Assembly: GCF_002091755.1 (NCBI RefSeq)
Contig: NZ_BDAI01000001.1
Location: 868,001-932,000 of the forward strand
Reading direction: 5' to 3'
DNA length: 64,000 bases
From: Pseudomonas nitroreducens NBRC 12694
Lineage (GTDB): Bacteria > Pseudomonadota > Gammaproteobacteria > Pseudomonadales > Pseudomonadaceae
The notes beneath the pieces are model-generated. The model was not told the origin of the DNA. It was given only the letters and a program-made list of their open reading frames with translations, and made no database searches. Position 1 is the stretch's first letter. Every line of letters begins with the position of its first letter. Both the position numbers and the translations under genes were made by a program. Of the stretch, positions 56,072 to 63,690 are shown in pieces.

Positions 56072-56926
56072 ATGACCCAAGCCCGCCTGCTCACGCCCGA
56101 GCAACTGGCCGCCCGCCTCGATGACCCGAACCTCGTCCTCCTCGACTGCCGCTTCGCCCTCGAAGACCCGGCCTACGGCGCACGCAGCTACCAGGAGAAT
56201 CATATTCCCGGCGCGCATTTCGCCGATCTCAACCGCGACCTCTCCGCCCCGGTGCGGCCGGGTGTAACGGGCCGCCATCCGTTGCCTGACCCGCAGCACC
56301 TGCTGGAGAAGCTGCGTGGCTGGGGGCTGAATGCCGACAGCGAAGTGGTGCTGTATGACGATGGCCCCGGCGCCTTCGCCGCCCGCGCCTGGTGGCTATT
56401 GCTGTGGCTGGGCAAGAGCGAGGGCGTCTATCTGCTCGATGGCGGCCTGAGTGCCTGGCGCAACGCCGGCCAGCGCCTGACTACCGCCGAAACGCCGGTG
56501 CGACCCGGCGACTTCGAGGGCCAGCCGGACAACAGCCTGTTGATCAGTGCCAGCGAACTGGCCAGCAAACTCGGCGACGCCGAGCTGCCGCTGATCGACG
56601 CCCGCGGCCTGCCGCGCTTCCGTGGCGAGGTGGAGCCCATCGATCCGGTGGCCGGGCACATTCCCGGCGCCCAGTGCGCGGCCTTCACCGACAACCTGGG
56701 CAATGACGGCCGTTTCCTGCGCCCCGAGCACCTGCACCAGCGCTTCGCCGGGCTGCTGCGCGGCCGCCCGGCCGAGGATCTGGTGGCCTACTGCGGCTCC
56801 GGCGTCACCGCCTGCCACAACCTGTTCGCACTGAGCCTGGCTGGCTACCCGCTGGGTCGCTTGTATGCGGGCTCCTGGAGTGAATGGATCACCGATGCGC
56901 GGCGCCCGGTGGCAACAGGCGACTGA
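56072..56926 (+). CDS. sseA: 3-mercaptopyruvate / thiosulfate sulfurtransferase (two rhodanese domains)
   Basis: A 284-residue tandem rhodanese. The N-terminal domain is inactive (about 10-125, LLDCRFALEDP and IPGAHFADLNRDLS) and the C-terminal one carries the active Cys in AYCGSGVTACHN (about 233), the loop of mercaptopyruvate sulfurtransferases. It moves sulfane sulfur to thiols or cyanide. A hairpin follows the stop at 56949. The window also holds an APS kinase, but the two are far apart. Confidence 0.9.
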   Translation: MTQARLLTPEQLAARLDDPNLVLLDCRFALEDPAYGARSYQENHIPGAHFADLNRDLSAPVRPGVTGRHPLPDPQHLLEKLRGWGLNADSEVVLYDDGPGAFAARAWWLLLWLGKSEGVYLLDGGLSAWRNAGQRLTTAETPVRPGDFEGQPDNSLLISASELASKLGDAELPLIDARGLPRFRGEVEPIDPVAGHIPGAQCAAFTDNLGNDGRFLRPEHLHQRFAGLLRGRPAEDLVAYCGSGVTACHNLFALSLAGYPLGRLYAGSWSEWITDARRPVATGD

Positions 56927-56948
56927 TTGCCCACTTCCGGCAATAAAA

Positions 56949-56980
56949 GCGGAAGACGCGTCACACCAGCGTCTTCCGTT
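56949..56980 (+). terminator. Hairpin after the sulfurtransferase gene
   Basis: GCGGAAGACGC / GCGTCTTCCGT stem with an eight-base loop; the T run is weak (GTTCTC), so it may be only a partial terminator. Confidence 0.55.
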
Positions 56981-57043
56981 CTCATGGATAGGTGTAAGGG
57001 CATCCGTCAGACTCGTGCCCAATCTTCAAAGGAGTGATCCCCC

Positions 57044-57697
57044 ATGCCCTCGCGCATCCACCAGACCCTGCTCGCCAGCCTGCTGCTTGGCCTGTGCAGC
57101 ATTGCCCCGGCCTACGCCACCGAGCTCGAAGCCACCCCCTGTGAAATCCAGGACCAGTGGTCCGACCTCTATGGCGACGACCTGGTGAAAGCCGCCAAGG
57201 CTGGCCACGCCAGTGCGCAGTACACGCTCGGCCTGGAATACGACTCCGGTAGCGACGAGTACGACCAGGACTATGAGAAGGCCGCCTACTGGTACGAAAA
57301 GGCCGCCAGGCAGGGCCATGCCTGTGCCCAGTACAACCTGGGTAACGCCTACGACAACGGCGACGGCGTCGAGCAGGACTCGGCCAAGGCGGTGTACTGG
57401 TATCAGAAAGCCGTCGACCAGGGCGACAAGGACGCCCAGTTCAACCTGGCAATCATGTACGAGAACGGCACCGGCGTGACCCGCAGCTACAAGAAGGCTT
57501 TCGCCCTTTACCTGCAGTCGGCCGAGCAAGGGGATGTGGACGCCGAGTTCCAGGTAGCGGAGAGCTACGCCAAGGGCCGCGGCGTGGCGAAGAACCCCGC
57601 GCAGGCGCGCTCCTGGTACCGGAAGGCGGCGGAAAAGGGCCACGAAGAGGCAGCGGAAAAGCTCGCTGCGATGCCGGAGTTACCGCCGAGCATCTAA
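57044..57697 (+). CDS. Exported Sel1-repeat protein
   Basis: A 217-residue protein with a signal peptide (MPSRIHQTLLASLLLGLCSIAPAYA) and four or five Sel1-like repeats of about 36 residues (for example QYNLGNAYDNGDGVEQDSAK and EAAYWYEKAARQGHA-type helices) covering about 50-210. Such repeats mediate protein binding in the periplasm. The pattern AQYTLG, AQYNLG, AQFNLA, AEFQVA marks each unit. It is preceded by AAAGGAGTGATCCCC. No operon partner is clear. Confidence 0.9.
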   Translation: MPSRIHQTLLASLLLGLCSIAPAYATELEATPCEIQDQWSDLYGDDLVKAAKAGHASAQYTLGLEYDSGSDEYDQDYEKAAYWYEKAARQGHACAQYNLGNAYDNGDGVEQDSAKAVYWYQKAVDQGDKDAQFNLAIMYENGTGVTRSYKKAFALYLQSAEQGDVDAEFQVAESYAKGRGVAKNPAQARSWYRKAAEKGHEEAAEKLAAMPELPPSI

Positions 57698-57879
57698 TCG
57701 CCAGAAGGAATATGAAGGAAAGCGGCGCCGACTAAACAATTTAAAAACAGTCCTTTACATCACATTCATCGCACTACACTTCAATTCGAGCGGCTAAGTC
57801 CGCTTCCGGCGGGGCCGAGGATAATCATCAGAAGCTGCCAAGACGCCCAGCCCCGCCGGTCATTGATGACGAGGATGTC

Positions 57880-58359
57880 ATGGGAATCGCCGCGAACGAT
57901 CTCTGCCAGTATGTGATCCGCCCCACCCTGCACTACCTGGGGCGCCACAGTATCGCGGCCGAATCGCTGCTGCTGGGGGCAGCAGCCTGTCAGTCGGCGC
58001 TGGGGAGCGCCCTCGATGACAGCCATGGCCACGGGTTGTATCGCATCGGTGAGCAGCGGCACCAGACGCTCTGGGATGGATTCCTGGCGCTGGACCCCGA
58101 GCTGGCCAGCCGCGTCCGGGGGCTGGCCAGCCAGCATGCTTTCCTCGACGCACCGCATCTCGAACTGACGGTCAACCTGCGTTACAGCACGGCCATTGCC
58201 TGGATGCTGGTCGAGGCGGAACACCTTTCCCTGCCACCGGCGGACGACCCCATGGAACTGGCCCGCATCTGGCGCCAGGTGTTCCACCCTCACGGGCGCC
58301 TCCACGACTTCGTCGACGCCTGGCACAGCTATGTCGGCAATTTAAGTCGAGTCGCCTAG
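57880..58359 (+). CDS. Conserved protein of unknown function
   Basis: A 159-residue soluble protein that begins MGIAANDLCQYVIRPTLHYL behind GAGGATGTC. I do not recognise a named domain. It is predicted mainly helical, with a conserved-looking core LLGAAACQSALGSALDD and LTVNLRYSTAIAWMLV. An orthologue just upstream of fadL exists in P. aeruginosa as I recall. Codon use fits the genome. The 182 bases between the Sel1 gene and this one are AT-rich (about 57735-57785) and may hold its promoter. Confidence 0.7.
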   Translation: MGIAANDLCQYVIRPTLHYLGRHSIAAESLLLGAAACQSALGSALDDSHGHGLYRIGEQRHQTLWDGFLALDPELASRVRGLASQHAFLDAPHLELTVNLRYSTAIAWMLVEAEHLSLPPADDPMELARIWRQVFHPHGRLHDFVDAWHSYVGNLSRVA

Positions 58360-58378
58360 TACTTCCGTACCCGAAGCG

Positions 58379-58392
58379 TGACCGATCGGTCA
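58379..58392. promoter_or_regulatory. Perfect palindrome TGACCGATCGGTCA upstream of fadL
   Basis: A 14-base perfect palindrome 153 bases upstream of the fadL ATG, of the size and symmetry of TetR-family operators. Its 12-base part ACCGATCGGTCA also occurs at 39487-39498. Binding by a fatty-acid-responsive TetR protein is plausible but unproven; it is not the PsrA consensus I recall (GAAAC-N4-GTTTC). Confidence 0.5.
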
Positions 58393-58544
58393 GAAATTAT
58401 TTACATACAGCGACGAACGGACATCATTCAGATGGAACGCTCGTTTGAGCCCTGAAGCCCAAGGTAGAGCGCCTGCCAACCACTACCCAAGACCCGGGAA
58501 TCTTGGTAGCTTGCGCGCCGATAAACACAGGAGTTGCTCTTACA

Positions 58545-59834
58545 ATGAAAACAACATGGCTCAAGACCACCCTAGCCCTGACCATTAGCGCTGCCTCTGC
58601 CCAGGCCCTGGCCAACGGCATCGCCATCAACGAGCAGAGCGCCAGCGGCGCCGGCACCGCTTACGCGGGCCGTGCTTCTTCGGCATTGGACGCCAGCACC
58701 ATCTACGGCAACCCGGCCGGCCTGTCCAAGCTCAAGCGTACTGAAGTCAGCGGCGGTCTCGCCGTTGTTTCCGCCAAGGACGACATCAGTGACGCACACA
58801 GCACTGCCTCCGGCTCCAACAAGGGCGACTCCGTCCCTCTGGCCGCCGTGCCCTTCGGCTACTTCGCCACTCCGCTGGATGACAAGGTCAGCGTCGGCCT
58901 CGGCATCTATGTGCCGTACGGCATCATCAACGACTACGAAAGTGGCTTCCAGGGCCGCTCCCACGGTTCCTACAGCAAGGTCCAGGTCATCACCGTCCAG
59001 CCGACCATCAGCTACAAGTTCAACGACGTGGTATCCGTCGGCTTCGGCCCGACCATCAACCGCATCGACGGCAAGCTGGAAAACTACCTGAACACCGGCG
59101 CGCTGAACGGCGCCCTGGGCGGTAACGGCGACGACACCAAGATCAGCATCAAGGGCGACGACACCGCCGCCGGCTTCAACGTCGGCGTACTGGTCACCCC
59201 GACCGAGAGCACCTCCATCGGCGCCACCTACCACTCCAAGGTGAAGTACGAGCTCAAGGGCCACACCACCGTCTCCAACTCGCCGGCCGGCCTGTTCGAT
59301 TCGCGCATGGATGCCAGCCTGGACATCACCCTGCCCGAGTCCCTGGACCTGTCCCTCACCCAGAAGCTGGATGACCGTTGGACTGTCTACGGTGGCACCA
59401 CCTGGACGCGCTGGAGCCGTCTGAAGTCCATCGAAGTGCAGAACACCGGCGCCCCGATCTCTTCCTTCGACACCATCGGCGAAGACCTGAGCTGGCACGA
59501 CACCTGGTCGGCCGCCATCGGTACCTCCTATCAGTGGAACGACCAGTGGGTGCTGCGTACCGGCTTCGCCTACGATCCGTCGCCGACCACCAACGAGCAC
59601 CGCAACGTGCGCATCCCGGTGGGCGATCGCAAGATCTTCACCCTGGGCGCCGGTTACTCGCCCAATGCCGACATGACCATCGATGTCGCCTACGCCTACC
59701 TGTGGGAATCCACCGCCGGCGTAAACCAGCCGGACGGCCAGGAACTGGCAGGCCTGCAACTGCAGCCGGCCTACAGCGCCAAGTATGACAACAGCGCCCA
59801 CGGCCTGACCGCGCAGATGACCTATCGCTTCTGA
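58545..59834 (+). CDS. fadL: FadL-type outer-membrane transporter for long-chain fatty acids/hydrophobics
   Basis: A 429-residue outer-membrane beta-barrel. A signal peptide (MKTTWLKTTLALTISAASAQ, cut after ALA) precedes NGIAINEQSASGAGTAYAGR; the FadL N-terminal hatch motif ends in STIYGNPAGLSKL, whose NPA is a family mark. Alternating strands run to a C-terminal Phe (LTAQMTYRF), the usual barrel-closing end. The ribosome binding site AGGAG lies 11 bases from the ATG, a long spacing. It has a strong terminator and the palindrome upstream. Confidence 0.93.
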   Translation: MKTTWLKTTLALTISAASAQALANGIAINEQSASGAGTAYAGRASSALDASTIYGNPAGLSKLKRTEVSGGLAVVSAKDDISDAHSTASGSNKGDSVPLAAVPFGYFATPLDDKVSVGLGIYVPYGIINDYESGFQGRSHGSYSKVQVITVQPTISYKFNDVVSVGFGPTINRIDGKLENYLNTGALNGALGGNGDDTKISIKGDDTAAGFNVGVLVTPTESTSIGATYHSKVKYELKGHTTVSNSPAGLFDSRMDASLDITLPESLDLSLTQKLDDRWTVYGGTTWTRWSRLKSIEVQNTGAPISSFDTIGEDLSWHDTWSAAIGTSYQWNDQWVLRTGFAYDPSPTTNEHRNVRIPVGDRKIFTLGAGYSPNADMTIDVAYAYLWESTAGVNQPDGQELAGLQLQPAYSAKYDNSAHGLTAQMTYRF

Positions 59835-59852
59835 TAGCGCCGCGGCGTAACG

Positions 59853-59880
59853 AAAAGCCGGGCTCATGCCCGGCTTTTTC
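59853..59880 (+). terminator. fadL terminator
   Basis: AAAGCCGGG-CTCAT-GCCCGGCTTTTTC, a stem of about eight pairs with a T run, 19 bases after the fadL stop. Confidence 0.88.
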
Positions 59881-59906
59881 TTGCCCGCGAATCGGCTCAG
59901 TGGACA

Positions 59907-60476
59907 TCAGGCCACTTGATCGGGCTCGGCATGCTCGCGGCAGATCTGCTCGCCCTCGCCGCTCTCCAGCCGCTCCCCGGTCAGACCACACAATCCACCG
60001 CCGTCCAGTTTCTGGTGGAAGCGGCAAGTACGGCAAAGACCGAAGCCCGGCACGTCTTCCTGACGCTGCACGGTTGCCAGTAATTCCCGCAACAGCGAGA
60101 CCAGCAGTTCGCTACGCTCCCCCAGCGCTTCCTCTGCGCGACGCAGGAAATCCGGCGGCACCAGTGCATCGATCAGCCCCCTGCCCTCCCGAGTCAGCTC
60201 GAGGTGCACGCTACGGCGGTCCTGGGCATCCGGGCGTTTCTCGATCAGCCCCTTGGCCTCCAATGCCTTGAGCGACTGGGAGACCGTGCCCTTGGTCAGC
60301 CCGAGGAAATCCGTCACCCCCAGCGGCGTATTCGAATAGCGGTTGCAGCGCGCCAGGTAATTGAGCGCGCTCAATTGGATCGGCTGCAGATCCGCCATCA
60401 GCGGCTGCTCACGAGCCCAGGCGCGCATCAGGCTGGCAATGCGTTCGAGGTAGTCGTACAGGGTCGTATCGGTCAT
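59907..60476 (-). CDS. MarR-family regulator with a C-terminal Cys tetrad
   Basis: A 189-residue regulator. The winged helix domain (about 20-140) has TDFLGLTKGTVSQSLKALEA as the recognition helix and DAQDRRSVHLELT as the wing. Beyond the usual MarR end (about 140) a 45-residue tail carries C-x2-C-x11-C-x15-C (CRTC, LCGL, ICREH), a likely zinc or iron-sulfur site. That suggests a metal or redox sensor. It diverges from a thioredoxin-like gene, and a palindrome of its likely operator lies between. I recall an orthologue in P. aeruginosa near relA-mazG-lpxO2, not characterised. Confidence 0.88.
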   Translation of the reverse strand: MTDTTLYDYLERIASLMRAWAREQPLMADLQPIQLSALNYLARCNRYSNTPLGVTDFLGLTKGTVSQSLKALEAKGLIEKRPDAQDRRSVHLELTREGRGLIDALVPPDFLRRAEEALGERSELLVSLLRELLATVQRQEDVPGFGLCRTCRFHQKLDGGGLCGLTGERLESGEGEQICREHAEPDQVA

Positions 60477-60498
60477 GGGCTAATCCTCCCGATAGATA

Positions 60499-60568
60499 GT
60501 ATCGATCAAAAACCAGTTTGACAGAAGGTCCATCTCGCTCGCAGACTGAAAAGGTATCGAATCGATAC
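60499..60568. promoter_or_regulatory. Divergent operator GTATCGA-A-TCGATAC and a half site
   Basis: GTATCGA-A-TCGATAC at 60554-60568 is a perfect dyad of 7-base arms around one base. A related half site GTATCGAT lies at 60499-60506, close to the MarR gene start. Two sites between divergent genes fit an autoregulated MarR repressor that also controls the Trx-like and Rof genes. Confidence 0.6.
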
Positions 60569-60590
60569 ATAATTGATCAGGAGAAGGAAC

Positions 60591-60812
60591 ATGAACAAAG
60601 CCGTTTACTATCATGCCGGTTGCCCTGTCTGCATCGAAGCAGAGCGGGCACTGCTGCCGCTGCTGAACCGCGAAGTCGAAGTGGTGCACCTGGGCGAGCA
60701 GCCGCGTGTGGCCGAAGCCGAGGCCGCCGGGGTGAAATCCGTACCGGCGCTGGTGGTCGATGGGCAGGTGCTGCACCTGAACTTCGGCGCGGCATTGGCT
60801 GACCTGAAATAA
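60591..60812 (+). CDS. Thioredoxin/glutaredoxin-like small protein
   Basis: A 73-residue protein with the dithiol motif AGCPVC (Cys 10 and 13 approximately), and SVPALVVDG with the cis-Pro of thioredoxin folds. It is close in size to a minimal glutaredoxin. It probably reduces a disulfide or delivers thiols in the cytoplasm. AGGAGAAGGAAC precedes the ATG. Its divergent neighbour is the Cys-tetrad MarR regulator, and the rof gene follows 11 bases downstream. Confidence 0.85.
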   Translation: MNKAVYYHAGCPVCIEAERALLPLLNREVEVVHLGEQPRVAEAEAAGVKSVPALVVDGQVLHLNFGAALADLK

Positions 60813-60823
60813 GGCTTGGCGAG

Positions 60824-61102
60824 ATGAGCGACTACCAGCCGTTGCATTGCGATCTCCATGACTACCTGGAAATCGCCTGCCTCTACCGCTACTGGCTGCG
60901 TATCGAGTTGCGTGACGGCCTGGCGTTCGATGCCCAGGCCTTCACCACGCACACGCGGCGAACTGTGGACGGATCGCTGGAGGAATATCTGGAAGTGCGA
61001 GTGGACGATGCCAGCCGGGAGTTCCGGCTGGACCGCCTGCGCGCCATCACGCCGTTGTCGGCGACGGCGCAGTTCGGCAGGGTGCAGCTGGGCCCCGCCT
61101 GA
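60824..61102 (+). CDS. rof: Rho-binding antiterminator (Rof/YaeO family)
   Basis: A 92-residue protein with the Rof fold: YQPLHCDLHDYLEIACLYRY at the start, then IELRDGLAFDAQAF, YLEVRVDD and FRLDRLRAITPL. E. coli Rof binds the Rho hexamer and blocks its RNA-binding site, reducing termination. The identity is by pattern with Rof (start ending in HCDxxDYLEIAC). It lies 11 bases after the Trx-like gene and is almost certainly co-transcribed with it. Confidence 0.82.
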   Translation: MSDYQPLHCDLHDYLEIACLYRYWLRIELRDGLAFDAQAFTTHTRRTVDGSLEEYLEVRVDDASREFRLDRLRAITPLSATAQFGRVQLGPA

Positions 61103-61120
61103 AACCGGACCTCCGCAACC

Positions 61121-61660
61121 TCACCACATGAGATCGTCGGGCACCACGTAATCCTTGTACGGATCGTCCTCGTCCGGTTCGCCGCTGGGCTCGCTGAGCA
61201 GGATGATACGGCGCTCGTCGCGTTCCTGGATGCGCAGTGCGGCATCACGCGGGACGATCTCGTAGCGGCCGTCGTAGCTGACGATGGCCAGGCTGCCGCG
61301 ACTGAGCTTATCGCGGATCAGGTCGTTGACCGCGATGCGCTTGACCTTCTTGTTGTCGACGAAGTTGTAGTAGTCGTCCGACTCCAGCTTGGGCAGGCGC
61401 GTGCCCTCGATCAGTTGCTTGATCTGCGCAGCCTTGGCCTTCTTCTCGGCCTTTTCCTGCTGCTGGCGGTTCAGTTCGGCGTCGCGAGCCTGTTTCTCGG
61501 CCTGGGCCTGCAAGGCAGCCTGACGCTGACTGTCGTCCTTGGCCACCTGGTTCTTGTGCTCCAGGCGCTGCTGTTTCTGCTTCTGCTTGCCGGCCTGCTT
61601 GGCCTGCTTCTCGTTGACCAGCCCGGCTTTCAGCAACTGATCACGCAATGACATGCTCAT
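61121..61660 (-). CDS. DUF2058 protein (YaiL-like)
   Basis: A 179-residue protein. It begins MSMSLRDQLLKAGLVNEKQA, followed by a long charged coiled coil rich in Lys, Gln and Ala (about 20-90) and a compact C-terminal part (DDYYNFVDNKKVKRIAVND to the end). This is the DUF2058/YaiL layout, probably nucleic acid-linked; function unknown. It converges with rof (18 bases apart) and diverges from lpxO. Confidence 0.9.
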   Translation of the reverse strand: MSMSLRDQLLKAGLVNEKQAKQAGKQKQKQQRLEHKNQVAKDDSQRQAALQAQAEKQARDAELNRQQQEKAEKKAKAAQIKQLIEGTRLPKLESDDYYNFVDNKKVKRIAVNDLIRDKLSRGSLAIVSYDGRYEIVPRDAALRIQERDERRIILLSEPSGEPDEDDPYKDYVVPDDLMW

Positions 61661-61821
61661 GAATCAAGGCTCTCCAACAGCCCAATTGATGCAGGACAAC
61701 TCCCAGACCAACGCATAGGTGCTGCGGGACTGTCCTCAGGGGGTATAATCCTCGGGCCTGTGCCAGCGCAGCGCAAGTGCCTGGCTCGAATTCACTCATC
61801 TGGAGCGGACTCGTTACCTCC

Positions 61822-62754
61822 ATGCTGAAGCTCATCGTTCTCGCGATACTGGCCATTTTCCTCATCGCCATTCTCTACGTGCACCTGCGCGGCAAGGTGC
61901 GCCTGCCCTTCCTCCGCCAGGTGGTGAACCACTCGGCGTGGTTCGCCCCCTACAACTCGCTGATGTACCTGAACTCCAGCGTACCGTCCAAGCCGTACCT
62001 GGACCGCGAGCGCTTCCCCGAGCTCGACAAGCTGCGCGACAACTGGCAGACGATCCGCGAGGAAGCCGAGAAACTCTTCGATGAGGGCTACATCCGCGAC
62101 GCCCTGAACAACAACGAAGCCGGTTTCGGCTCCTTCTTCAAGAAGGGCTGGACCCGCTTCTATCTGACCTGGTACGACGGCCCCCTGCCCTCGGCGCAGC
62201 AGCTGTGCCCGAAGACCGTGGAACTGGTGAGCAGCATCCCCAACGTCAAGGGTGCGATGTTCACCCGCCTGCCGCCACGCAGCCACCTGAACAAGCACCG
62301 CGACCCCTACGGCGGATCGCTGCGCTATCACTTGGGCCTGGCCACACCGAACTCCGACGACTGCCGCATCTTCGTCGACGGGCAGCCCTACGCCTGGCGC
62401 GATGGCCAGGACGTGATGTTCGACGAGACCTTCGTTCACTGGGTGAAGAACGAGACGGACGAGTCGCGCCTGATCCTCTTCTGCGACATCGAGCGACCGC
62501 TCAAGTCGCCGCTGCTGACCCGCGTCAACCGCCGCGTCAGTGCCTTCCTCGGCCGCGCCACGGCGCCGCAGAACGTCGAGGGCGAGCGCGTCGGCGGGAT
62601 CAACCAGGCCTACTCGGTACTGATTCGCCTCGGCGACGCCGTGGGCAGCAAGGTGAAGGTGTTCAAGCGCGCCTATCCCAAGGCCTACCGTATTGGCCGC
62701 CCGGTGCTGGCAGTGGTGCTGCTGGTGCTGATCCTGCGCTGGCTGTTCGGCTGA
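61822..62754 (+). CDS. lpxO: Lipid A 2-hydroxylase LpxO (aspartyl/asparaginyl beta-hydroxylase family)
   Basis: A 310-residue Fe(II)/2-oxoglutarate dioxygenase with an N-terminal membrane helix (MLKLIVLAILAIFLIAILYV) and a C-terminal one (VLAVVLLVLILRWLFG). Iron ligands are in LNKHRDPYGGSLRYH (His about 168, Asp about 170) and FVHWVKNETDESRLIL (His about 214). It should add a 2-hydroxyl to a secondary lauroyl chain of lipid A on the cytoplasmic side. I recall the P. aeruginosa copy beside mazG as LpxO2. The ATG at 61822 opens the membrane helix. Confidence 0.88.
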   Translation: MLKLIVLAILAIFLIAILYVHLRGKVRLPFLRQVVNHSAWFAPYNSLMYLNSSVPSKPYLDRERFPELDKLRDNWQTIREEAEKLFDEGYIRDALNNNEAGFGSFFKKGWTRFYLTWYDGPLPSAQQLCPKTVELVSSIPNVKGAMFTRLPPRSHLNKHRDPYGGSLRYHLGLATPNSDDCRIFVDGQPYAWRDGQDVMFDETFVHWVKNETDESRLILFCDIERPLKSPLLTRVNRRVSAFLGRATAPQNVEGERVGGINQAYSVLIRLGDAVGSKVKVFKRAYPKAYRIGRPVLAVVLLVLILRWLFG

Positions 62755-62776
62755 CGAGCAGACACCACGCGCCAAC

Positions 62777-62789
62777 AGCTCGCTCCTAC
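62777..62789. repeat. REP half element
   Basis: AGCTCGCTCCTAC matches the right arm of the REP pairs at 4302 and 40602, but no left arm is present within 150 bases. Confidence 0.6.
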
Positions 62790-62799
62790 GAAGAGAAAT

Positions 62800-62827
62800 A
62801 AAAAGCCCCGCAATCGCGGGGCTTTTT
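62800..62827. terminator. Bidirectional terminator between lpxO and mazG
   Basis: AAAAGCCCCGC / GCGGGGCTTTTT stem with loop AATC, serving both convergent genes. Confidence 0.85.
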
Positions 62828-62856
62828 CATGGGCGCCAATTCAACGGAGGCAGCAC

Positions 62857-63690
62857 TTATCCACAGCTGAGCGGATTCTTCTCGTCACGCTTGGCAGCGC
62901 CCCACAGTTCGTCCATCTCTTCCAGGTTGCTGTCTTCCAGCGTACGTCCTTGGTCGCGCAAGGCCGTCTCGATATAGCGGAACCGGCGCTCGAACTTGGC
63001 ATTGGCGGCGCGCAGGGCGGTTTCCGGATCGACCTTGAGCTTGCGCGCCAGGTTGACCACCACGAACAACAGATCGCCCACTTCCTCAGCCTGGGCTTCG
63101 GTGTCGCCGCCGGCCATCGCTTCGAGCACTTCGTCCAGCTCCTCGCGAACCTTGTCCACCACCGGCAGCGCGTCGGCCCAGTCGAAGCCGACCTGGGAGG
63201 CGCGCTTCTGCAGCTTGGCAGCGCGGCTCAACGCTGGCAGCGCGTTGGGCACATCGTCCAGCAGCGACAACTGCACCGGCTCCGCGGCCTTGGCGGCGCG
63301 CTCCTCGGCTTTCAACTCTTCCCAACGCTGCTTGACCGCCGCTTCCTCCAGCTTCGCTGGGTCCGGCTCGCCGTAGAGGTCGCCATCAGGGAAGACATGG
63401 GGATGGCGGCGAATCAGCTTGGTGGTAATGCCGTCGACCACTGCGTCGAACTCGAAGCGGCCCTCTTCCCGAGCCAGCTGCGCGTAGTAGACGACCTGGA
63501 AGAGCAGGTCGCCCAACTCCTCGCGCAGGTGGTCGAAGTCGCCGCGCTCGATGGCATCAGCGACCTCATAGGCTTCCTCGAGGGTGTAGGGGACGATGGT
63601 CGCATAGCTCTGCTTGAGGTCCCAGGGGCAACCGTTCTGCGGGTCACGCAGGCGGGCCATGAGGTACAGCAGGTCTTCGAGCTTACGCAT
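62857..63690 (-). CDS. mazG: Nucleoside triphosphate pyrophosphohydrolase MazG
   Basis: A 277-residue protein with two MazG domains. The first (about 15-110) has CPWDLKQSYATIVPYTLEEA and HLREELGDLLFQVVYYAQLA with the metal-binding ExxE/ExxD pairs; the second (about 160-265) has VREELDEVLEAM and AQAEEVGDLLFVVVNLAR. It hydrolyses NTPs to NMPs and, in E. coli, opposes RelA signalling. I chose the ATG at 63690 (MRKLEDLLYLMARLRD); it overlaps the relA stop by 8 bases, so mazG is coupled to relA. Confidence 0.95.
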   Translation of the reverse strand: MRKLEDLLYLMARLRDPQNGCPWDLKQSYATIVPYTLEEAYEVADAIERGDFDHLREELGDLLFQVVYYAQLAREEGRFEFDAVVDGITTKLIRRHPHVFPDGDLYGEPDPAKLEEAAVKQRWEELKAEERAAKAAEPVQLSLLDDVPNALPALSRAAKLQKRASQVGFDWADALPVVDKVREELDEVLEAMAGGDTEAQAEEVGDLLFVVVNLARKLKVDPETALRAANAKFERRFRYIETALRDQGRTLEDSNLEEMDELWGAAKRDEKNPLSCG

